Positions 1 to 5,121 of a stretch of 5,192 nucleotides of DNA are shown here, in pieces. A model generated the notes under the pieces. It was not told where the DNA came from. It did no database searches and worked only from the letters and a program-made list of their open reading frames with translations. Numbering within the stretch: the stretch's first letter is position 1; each line of letters starts with the position of its first letter. This DNA comes from Smithellaceae bacterium (lineage in GTDB: Bacteria; Desulfobacterota; Syntrophia; Syntrophales; Smithellaceae): contig JAQVQT010000073.1 of assembly GCA_028701435.1 (NCBI GenBank), positions 1 through 5,192 on the forward strand, in the 5' to 3' direction. A program made the position numbers and the translations under genes.

Positions 1-2
1 TC

Positions 3-44
3 AAGCCCGCCAAGATCAAAGAGGTCCTGAGTCAATACAATTAA
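3..44 (+). CDS. C-terminal end of a NuoE/HydC-type [2Fe-2S] subunit (5' part outside window)
   Basis: Only the last 13 codons and a TAA stop are visible, reading KPAKIKEVLSQYN. A short basic-helical tail of the type 'P-x-K-I-x-E-(I/V)-L-x-x-Y' is common at the C-terminus of NuoE-like 24 kDa subunits (NuoE, HydC, HndA). Such a gene normally stands directly before an HndB-like gene and a NuoF-like gene, as here. The stop lies 36 bases before the next start, so the genes are probably co-transcribed. If the assignment is right, the protein would carry a [2Fe-2S] cluster and dock on the NuoF module of the fusion protein downstream. The call rests mainly on context, because no cysteine motif is inside the window. 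The open frame is seen; the family is inferred. Confidence 0.6.
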   Translation, partial: KPAKIKEVLSQYN

Positions 45-80
45 TTCATTACCGATCAAAAGATAACGGAGGACACGCCC

Positions 81-464
81 ATGGCGAAAATAACCATCGA
101 TGATTTGAAAAAAATTAAGGAGAAAGTGCACAAGGAAATGTCTTTGCGCGACGGCGACCGCCGCGTCAAAGTCACTGTTCATATGGGAACCTGCGGCATC
201 GCTTCCGGTGCGAAGGAAGTGATGGACACGCTGCTGGAAGAAATCGACGCCGCCAAAGTGCAGGACGTGGTGGTCACCACGTCCGGCTGCATGGGCCTGT
301 GCAGCCGCGAACCGCTCGTGACCGTCGAAGTGCTGAATGCCGAGCCGATCAAATACGAATACGTCAACCCCAACAAAATGAGGCAGATTTTCAAGCGCCA
401 TATTCTGGCGGGTGAAATACAAACGCCTTTTGTGCTGGCCAAAGGCTCTGAAGTTTTAAAATAA
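81..464 (+). CDS. HndB-like small (2Fe-2S) ferredoxin-domain protein
   Basis: This is a 127-residue soluble protein with a thioredoxin-like [2Fe-2S] ferredoxin fold. It has a charged helical N-terminus (residues 1-28), then a beta strand leading to MGTCGIASGA (Cys38), and then SGCMGLCSREP (Cys70 and Cys74). These two signatures are typical of HndB, a subunit of NAD(P)-linked [FeFe]-hydrogenases and related NuoEF-type complexes, where it probably relays electrons. Only three cysteines exist in the whole protein. The position of the usual first ligand of a CX4C pair falls at Val33 or His34, so the fourth ligand, if a cluster forms, is unclear; as I recall, this is usual for the HndB group. A good Shine-Dalgarno sequence, GGAGGA at 68-73, precedes the ATG at 81. 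The gene sits 36 bases after a NuoE-type tail and 66 bases before the NuoF-GltD fusion, so it is likely an accessory subunit of that complex. No signal peptide or membrane segment is visible. Confidence 0.88.
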   Translation: MAKITIDDLKKIKEKVHKEMSLRDGDRRVKVTVHMGTCGIASGAKEVMDTLLEEIDAAKVQDVVVTTSGCMGLCSREPLVTVEVLNAEPIKYEYVNPNKMRQIFKRHILAGEIQTPFVLAKGSEVLK

Positions 465-469
465 ATAGT

Positions 470-510
470 TCATCATGCACGCGGCCGCAATGCGAACCGC
501 GGCCTGATGA
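470..510 (+). repeat. Interrupted inverted repeat between two operon genes
   Basis: TCATCA (470-475) pairs with TGATGA (505-510), and GGCCGC (483-488) pairs with GCGGCC (499-504). This leaves a 10-base loop (489-498) and a 7-base one-sided bulge (476-482). The structure ends two bases before the Shine-Dalgarno sequence of the downstream gene (513-520). There is no T-run, so it is not an intrinsic terminator. It could be an RNA stem that affects mRNA stability or translation of the fusion gene. Pairing is seen; function is inferred. Confidence 0.45.
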
Positions 511-512
511 TT

Positions 513-520
513 AAGGAGGA
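513..520 (+). promoter_or_regulatory. Shine-Dalgarno site that sets the fusion gene start at 531
   Basis: AAGGAGGA lies 10 bases before the ATG at 531. The same frame is open from an earlier ATG at 507, but that codon has no purine-rich site upstream (the sequence there is GC-rich and part of a possible stem), and the Shine-Dalgarno lies inside the extension it would add. Starting at 531 also gives MKVFRSHILICGG, which begins right at the first beta strand of the [2Fe-2S] domain, as expected. Confidence 0.85.
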
Positions 521-530
521 TATTGGATTC

Positions 531-3500
531 ATGAAAGTATTTCGTTCACACATACTGATTTGCGGCGGAACGGGCTGCCAGGCTTCCGGCAGTCTCGGCG
601 TTAAAAATGCCCTTTTGGAAGAACTGGTCAAAAGAAAACTGGCGGAAGAGATCAAAGTGGTCGAAACCGGCTGCAACGGATTCTGCGCGCTGGGCCCCAT
701 CCTGGTGGTGTACCCGGAAGGCGTCATCTACATCAGCCTGAAGCCCGCCGACATCCCCGAACTGGTCGAAGAGCACCTGATCAAAGGCCGCATTGTCGAT
801 AAACTGCTTTACCGCGAACCCGGCACGGACAAAGCCATTCCCACGATGCAGGACATCCCCTTCTTCGCCCTCCAGGAGCTGCGGGTCCTGAGAAACCGCG
901 GATTGATCGATCCCGAAAAAATCGAAGAATACATCGCCCGCGACGGCTATGCGGGCATGGCCAAGGCGCTCACGGAGATGACACCCGAAGAGATTGTTCA
1001 GGAAATGCTGGATTCGGGGCTGCGCGGCCGCGGAGGCGCGGGCTTCCCCACCGGCCTGAAATGGAAGTTTGCCGCCGGCTCCAAAGGCGACGTCAAATAC
1101 GTTTTATGCAACGCCGATGAAGGCGACCCCGGCGCGTTCATGGACCGCAGCGTTCTGGAAGCGGATCCGCACGCCGTTCTGGAAGGCATGGTCATCGCCG
1201 CCAAAGCCATCGGCTCCCAGCATGGATACATTTACTGCCGCGCGGAATATCCGCTGGCCATTCATCGGCTAAACGTCGCCATTGCGCAGGCCAAAGAAGC
1301 CGGTCTTCTGGGCCGGGACATCCTCGGCACGGGCTTTGACTTCGACCTCGAAATTTATCAGGGCGCGGGCGCCTTTGTCTGCGGCGAAGAAACAGCCCTC
1401 ATGACCTCCATTGAAGGCAAACGCGGCATGCCCCGACCCCGTCCCCCCTTCCCCGCCGTGGCAGGGTTGTGGCAGAAACCCAGCATTTTGAACAACGTGG
1501 AAACACTCGCCAACGTCGGACAGATCATCCTGCGCGGCGCCAAGTGGCACGCGTCGGTCGGCACCGAGAAGAGCAAGGGCACAAAAGTGTTCGCCCTCAC
1601 CGGCGACGTCAACAACGTGGGTCTGGTGGAAGTCCCGATGGGCACCAAACTGGGCACCATCGTCTATGACATCGGCGGCGGCATTCCCAAAGGCAAGAAA
1701 TTCAAGGCGGCGCAGCTGGGCGGCCCGTCCGGCGGCTGCATTCCGGTTCAGCACCTCAACGCCTCCGTCGATTACGAAAAAGTCGCCGAACTGGGCGCCA
1801 TCATGGGGTCCGGCGGTCTGATCGTTATGAACGAAGACAAGTGCGCCGTGGACATGGCGCGGTTCTTCATGGACTTCTGCCAGGATGAATCCTGCGGCAA
1901 ATGCACCCCCTGCCGCGAAGGCACCAAACGCATGCTGGAAATCCTGACCAACATTACACAGGGCAAAGGCAAACCCGGCGACATCGAACTGCTCGAGGAA
2001 ATGGCCGGCGTCATTAAAAACGCGGCGCTGTGCGGCCTGGGACAGACGGCGCCCAATCCCGTGTTGAGCACCATCCGCTATTTCCGCAAAGAATATGAAG
2101 AGCATATTTTCCAGCATCGCTGCCCGGCCACCGTCTGCTCGGCCTTGTTCAAATCCCCCTGCCAGCACACCTGCCCGGTGGAAATGGACATTCCGTCCTA
2201 CATTGCGCTGGTGCGCGAAGGCCGGTTTGAGGACGCCTACAAGATTCTGCTCCAGACCAACCCCTTCCCGTCGGTCTGCGGCCGCGTCTGCGACCACAAA
2301 TGCCAGTCCAAGTGCCGCCGCGGCAACATGGATGAACCGCTGGCCATCAAATTCCTGAAACGCTTCATCACCGACAACGCGCCGCGTCCGAAAACCGATC
2401 CGGTGCCCGTCACCCGCAAGGAAAAGATCGCCGTCGTCGGCGCCGGGCCCGCCGGCCTGACCGCCGCCCGAGGCCTCGCGCTGCGCGGCTACAAGGTGAC
2501 CGTTTTCGAAGAGCTCTCCTACGCGGGCGGCATGCTGCGCTGGGGCATTCCGGCCTACCGGCTGCCGCGCAACATCCTGCAGGGAGAAATCGACGACATC
2601 ACCTCGCTGGGCGTAGAGATCCGTCTGAACACCCGCGTGGGAAAAGACATTTCCTTTGCGCAGATGGAAAAGGATTTTGACTACTGTTATCTCGCCACCG
2701 GCGCGCACAAGAGCCAGAAAATGCGCGTGGAAGGCGAAGATCTGTCCAATGTTTTCGGCGGTGTTGAATTCCTGCGCGACTTCAACAACAACGAAGACAA
2801 ATGGCTCAAGGGCGAAAAAACGCTGGGCAAGAAAGTGGCCGTCATCGGCGGCGGAAACTCGGCCATCGACGCGGCCCGCGTGGCGCTCCGCCTCGGTTCG
2901 GAAGTCACCATCCTGTACCGCCGTCTGAGGGCCGACATGCCGGCGGCGGAAGAGGAAATCAAAGCGGCGGAAGAAGAAGGCATCAAGATTGAATACCTGA
3001 TCGCTCCGCTGAAAATCGAGGGCGTCAAAGGCAAAGTGAGCTCCATCACCTGCCAACGGATGAAACTGGGCGATTTTGACAATAGCGGCCGCAAGAAACC
3101 CGTTCCGGTCGAAGGCTCCGAATTTACGCTGGCCGTTGACGCGATCGTGGCCGCCATCGGCCAGGTTCCGGACATGAGCTTCATCGACAAGAAGGCCGGC
3201 GTCGAAATCAACAAGTGGGATTGCTACACGGTCGGCAAGGGCTTCAAGTCCCGCACGACGAACCCCCGCTACTTCGCGGGCGGCGACGCGGAAACCGGGC
3301 CCGACACCGTCATCGGAGCCATCGCGGCGGGGCATCAGGCCGCCGACGACATCGACGCGGCGATTCGCCAGGCCAACCATGAACCGGCCTACGAAAAGCC
3401 GGCGCTCGAAAAGATCGACATTCCGCTGGTGATCGACGACGAATCGGTGGAAGCGCCGCAGATGCCGATGCCCGAAATGCACCATGCGACGCGCAAGATG

Positions 3501-3587
3501 AGCTTCGCGGAAGTGGAGCTGGGCTTCAGTAAGGAAGACGCCATGAAGGAAGCCTGCCGCTGCCTGCGCTGCGACGCATCGGTTTAA
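531..3587 (+). CDS. NuoF/HydB-GltD/NfnB fusion flavoprotein: NAD(H)/NADP(H) iron-sulfur oxidoreductase, putative Stn-type transhydrogenase subunit
   Basis: This 1,018-residue cytoplasmic fusion appears to link an NAD(H) site to an NADP(H) site through iron-sulfur clusters. Residues 1-95 are a thioredoxin-like [2Fe-2S] domain with all four ligands (Cys11, Cys16, Cys48, Cys52). Residues 108-330 are the NuoF FMN/NADH core: GRGGAGFPTGLKW from 166, NADEGDPGAFMDR from 194, GAGAFVCGEE from 278 and NNVETLANV from 321. An SLBB-like domain follows (about 340-430), then the [4Fe-4S] motif with Cys455, Cys458, Cys461 and Cys501. A HydB-like CPATVC (531-536) leads into a GltD-type cluster region with Cys544, 548, 583, 587, 591 and 595. 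The last module binds FAD (GAGPAG 637-642, Glu660; AGGDAETGPD from 916) and a second dinucleotide (GGGNSA 773-778). Its YRR at 796-798 is the pattern that favours NADP(H) in GltD. The C-terminus ends in EACRCLRCD (Cys1009, 1011, 1014). The HydB-plus-NfnB combination resembles the Stn transhydrogenase of acetogens, so bifurcation with ferredoxin is plausible but not shown. A plain NADH/NADPH transhydrogenase, or an electron-input module for a dehydrogenase encoded elsewhere, is also possible. Confidence 0.92.
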   Translation: MKVFRSHILICGGTGCQASGSLGVKNALLEELVKRKLAEEIKVVETGCNGFCALGPILVVYPEGVIYISLKPADIPELVEEHLIKGRIVDKLLYREPGTDKAIPTMQDIPFFALQELRVLRNRGLIDPEKIEEYIARDGYAGMAKALTEMTPEEIVQEMLDSGLRGRGGAGFPTGLKWKFAAGSKGDVKYVLCNADEGDPGAFMDRSVLEADPHAVLEGMVIAAKAIGSQHGYIYCRAEYPLAIHRLNVAIAQAKEAGLLGRDILGTGFDFDLEIYQGAGAFVCGEETALMTSIEGKRGMPRPRPPFPAVAGLWQKPSILNNVETLANVGQIILRGAKWHASVGTEKSKGTKVFALTGDVNNVGLVEVPMGTKLGTIVYDIGGGIPKGKKFKAAQLGGPSGGCIPVQHLNASVDYEKVAELGAIMGSGGLIVMNEDKCAVDMARFFMDFCQDESCGKCTPCREGTKRMLEILTNITQGKGKPGDIELLEEMAGVIKNAALCGLGQTAPNPVLSTIRYFRKEYEEHIFQHRCPATVCSALFKSPCQHTCPVEMDIPSYIALVREGRFEDAYKILLQTNPFPSVCGRVCDHKCQSKCRRGNMDEPLAIKFLKRFITDNAPRPKTDPVPVTRKEKIAVVGAGPAGLTAARGLALRGYKVTVFEELSYAGGMLRWGIPAYRLPRNILQGEIDDITSLGVEIRLNTRVGKDISFAQMEKDFDYCYLATGAHKSQKMRVEGEDLSNVFGGVEFLRDFNNNEDKWLKGEKTLGKKVAVIGGGNSAIDAARVALRLGSEVTILYRRLRADMPAAEEEIKAAEEEGIKIEYLIAPLKIEGVKGKVSSITCQRMKLGDFDNSGRKKPVPVEGSEFTLAVDAIVAAIGQVPDMSFIDKKAGVEINKWDCYTVGKGFKSRTTNPRYFAGGDAETGPDTVIGAIAAGHQAADDIDAAIRQANHEPAYEKPALEKIDIPLVIDDESVEAPQMPMPEMHHATRKMSFAEVELGFSKEDAMKEACRCLRCDASV

Positions 3588-3615
3588 GATTCTTCCATCA
3601 GTACTTCCACAAAAT

Positions 3616-3657
3616 AAAGGGCGATTCCCGGTCTTTCGGGAATCGCCCTTTTTCTTT
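3616..3657. terminator. Intrinsic, probably bidirectional terminator between convergent genes
   Basis: A perfect 15-base-pair stem is formed by 3616-3630 and 3637-3651 around a 6-base loop (GTCTTT). On the + strand it runs into TTTTTCTTT (3649-3657), ending the oxidoreductase operon 28 bases after its stop. On the - strand the same stem is followed by TTTATTTT, the complement of 3611-3618, so it can also end the radical SAM transcript, whose stop codon is at 3685-3687. This is strong evidence that the fusion gene is the last gene of its operon. Confidence 0.93.
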
Positions 3658-3684
3658 GCCTGATCATGATGGAGCGCCGATGGA

Positions 3685-4800
3685 TCAGAGCGAGCCCATG
3701 GCGATGAGCTCCTTGATATTCAGGTGCCCGGACTCGTTCACGGACAAACCCTCGCGAATCAGCTCCAGCACTTGCGGTTTTTCCTCCGGAAACTTGTAGC
3801 CTTCGTAGGACTGGGAGAAAAGCAGGCCCCCCTGCCGGTTGGTCCAGGCGTTCATGTTGTGGTCAAAGCACACGCGCGACGTGACGTTCAGGTTTTCGAT
3901 CATCACCTGCAATTCTTCCAGCCGTTCGTGGGGCGATGAAATATGCAGCCTTCCTCGTTCGTATTCCTCAAAAAGTTCCGTGCCCTTACGGGGCACCAGC
4001 GGACGCGACCGGATGTAGTGCGGATTGATGGCGTTCAACACGCGCGCCGTATTCTCCGCGTGCCGGCGCCAGTGCTCCCTGCCGCCCAGATCGGGCATCC
4101 AGTACTCGGAAAGCTGAAAACCGGCGGCCATCGCCTTTTTGCCGCCTTCGATCTGCTCCTCGCTGGTGACGCCTTTGCGGATGATTTTCAAAATCTCATC
4201 ATCGCCCGTTTCCAGACCGACATGAATGCGGTCCAGACCCGCTTTCCGAATCGCGACCAGTTCGTCCAGCTTCCTTTGCGCCAGCGTTTTTGACCGGGTA
4301 TAGGACGTCACCCGGGTGAGGCTGACGAGCGTTTTTCGCAAATGCTGCAGCACCTCGACAAATTCGCCGGGTCTCATGATCATGCTGTTGGCGTCCTGAA
4401 GAAAGGCTGTTTTACCGCCGTAATACAGCCAGTTGAAGACGGATGAAAAGCAGTAGTTTTCCCGCAGATAGGGATCGACGCTCAGAATCGCCTGCAGGAC
4501 CTCGCGGTTGAGGCGGCCTTCGTTCCCCGTCTTGATGGAAATTTCCCGGATTTCGTCCGCGATGGCTTTGACGGTGTCGATGTCCGCCTTGATGTCCGCA
4601 ACCGACCGGTAGCCGAAGGGTTGTCCCTTGTACATTTCGCAAAACGTGCATTTGTTCCAGGGGCAGTTTTCCGTAACCCGAAGCAAAAGCGAAGCGCTGC
4701 CGCCCTCGCTCGGCGGCCGGTACACCCCTATGGCAAAGTTCATTTTCCCTATGTTTTCGACCTGTTTCCGATAAGATTCGGTTTTCGCGCTCGATGCCAT
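3685..4800 (-). CDS. Radical SAM protein of unknown function (CX4CX2C type)
   Basis: This 371-residue protein has a single radical SAM core. The cluster motif NCPWNKCTFC holds Cys46, Cys51 and Cys54 with spacing CX4CX2C, one residue longer than the classical CX3CX2C. It is preceded by GVYRPPSEGGSASLLLRVTE. Further core features are SYTRSKTL, RIHVGLETGDDEIL (the strand with the SAM-contacting Glu region) and YWMPDLGGREHWRRHA. The C-terminal part contains HNMNAWTNRQGG and SQSYEGYKFP, which I recognise as shared by uncharacterised COG1032-like radical SAM proteins. There is no B12-binding domain at the N-terminus and no extra ferredoxin-type cluster at the C-terminus. The ATG at 4800 is preceded by AGGGGA at a normal distance. 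A second ATG at residue 20 (4743) has a weaker AGGG close by and cannot be excluded. The gene is monocistronic as far as visible: it has its own promoter upstream and a shared terminator downstream. No function should be inferred from the neighbouring oxidoreductase, which is transcribed towards it. Confidence 0.9.
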   Translation of the reverse strand: MASSAKTESYRKQVENIGKMNFAIGVYRPPSEGGSASLLLRVTENCPWNKCTFCEMYKGQPFGYRSVADIKADIDTVKAIADEIREISIKTGNEGRLNREVLQAILSVDPYLRENYCFSSVFNWLYYGGKTAFLQDANSMIMRPGEFVEVLQHLRKTLVSLTRVTSYTRSKTLAQRKLDELVAIRKAGLDRIHVGLETGDDEILKIIRKGVTSEEQIEGGKKAMAAGFQLSEYWMPDLGGREHWRRHAENTARVLNAINPHYIRSRPLVPRKGTELFEEYERGRLHISSPHERLEELQVMIENLNVTSRVCFDHNMNAWTNRQGGLLFSQSYEGYKFPEEKPQVLELIREGLSVNESGHLNIKELIAMGSL

Positions 4801-4830
4801 GCTTTTCCCCTTTTGAATGTTCTAAACGCT

Positions 4831-4858
4831 AATATAATACTTCCGTGCGTTTTGACAA
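4831..4858 (-). promoter_or_regulatory. Sigma70-like promoter for the radical SAM gene
   Basis: On the - strand, TTGTCA (4858-4853) and TATATT (4836-4831) are separated by 16 bases, each one mismatch from the consensus TTGACA and TATAAT. Transcription would start near 4824, giving a leader of about 24 bases that contains the AGGGGA ribosome binding site. Sequence match only. Confidence 0.65.
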
Positions 4859-4978
4859 CCGCCTTTCTCCTTTCTGTCGGGAAAAGATTGAAAAGAAGGG
4901 TATTGCGCCCCCTCTTTCGTCTGCAAGAACGGTTGAGCGGAGCGTCTTTGAATCGATGAAAAAAATTGAATATGCCCC

Positions 4979-5008
4979 TTGTCAGGCTTGTGTTGTTTAT
5001 GCTATGAA
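4979..5008 (+). promoter_or_regulatory. Weak candidate promoter for the transporter gene
   Basis: TTGTCA (4979-4984) and TATGAA (5003-5008) are spaced by 18 bases. The -10 element is a moderate match only, and it overlaps the arm of the hairpin at 4985-5016. Both cannot act as described: if this promoter is used, the hairpin is not transcribed in full. No better candidate was found for the rightward gene. Confidence 0.25.
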
Positions 5009-5031
5009 CGCAAGTCATTTTTTGTTTTTTT
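4985..5031 (+). terminator. Hairpin plus T-rich run in the transporter leader (possible attenuator)
   Basis: GGCTTGTGTT (4985-4994) can pair with AACGCAAGTC (5007-5016) over 10 positions, two of them G-U, around a 12-base loop. One base later come six T, a G and seven T (5018-5031). This is the layout of an intrinsic terminator on the + strand, though the stem is weak. It lies about 90 bases before the transporter start, so it could be an attenuator, the end of a small leader RNA, or chance in AT-rich sequence. Confidence 0.35.
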
Positions 5032-5106
5032 GTTGCGATCAAATATCCGACGGTACAGGTCTTTTCAATGCGTCACTAAAAATATTTCAGGCCTTAGTAA
5101 AGGAAA

Positions 5107-5113
5107 GGGAGGA
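5107..5113 (+). promoter_or_regulatory. Shine-Dalgarno site of the transporter gene
   Basis: GGGAGGA ends 8 bases before the ATG at 5122. An in-frame ATG at 5113 overlaps this site and so cannot be the start that it serves. This fixes the start at 5122 and shows that a real gene begins at the window edge. Confidence 0.8.
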
Positions 5114-5121
5114 TGTGTTGT

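Larger units (their letters stand above)
4801..5121. other. Divergent intergenic region, AT-richer than the genes
   Basis: These 321 bases separate the divergent radical SAM and transporter genes. They hold the radical SAM promoter (4831-4858), a hairpin with T-rich tail (4985-5031), a possible weak promoter (4979-5008) and the transporter Shine-Dalgarno site (5107-5113). Short open frames cross the region, but they lack a ribosome binding site and have low-complexity, Phe- and Cys-rich composition; I do not regard them as genes. I see no tRNA, CRISPR repeat or insertion sequence end. Confidence 0.7.

Noticed and set aside
481..488. GCGGCCGC palindrome as a protein-binding operator or cloning scar
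   Set aside because: It is an 8-base palindrome common in GC-rich DNA and forms part of the larger inverted repeat. Nothing else suggests vector sequence.
507..530. Upstream ATG at 507 as start of the fusion gene
   Set aside because: It has no ribosome binding site, lies in the inverted repeat, and would place the strong AAGGAGGA site inside the coding region. The ATG at 531 fits better.
1269..3485. A very long open frame (738 codons) on the - strand opposite the fusion gene
   Set aside because: The + strand protein has convincing motifs along this whole stretch. The antisense frame has repetitive Ala/Gly/Arg/Phe/His-rich composition, no recognisable domain, and arises from the GC-biased third codon positions of the real gene.
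4833..4857. TATAAT and TTGACA boxes on the + strand
   Set aside because: They are in the wrong order for a rightward promoter, with the -10-like box before the -35-like box. They are the near-complement of the leftward promoter.
4749..5042. Small - strand open frame upstream of the radical SAM gene
   Set aside because: It overlaps the radical SAM start and its promoter, is rich in Lys, Arg and Phe from AT-rich sequence, and has no ribosome binding site or motif.
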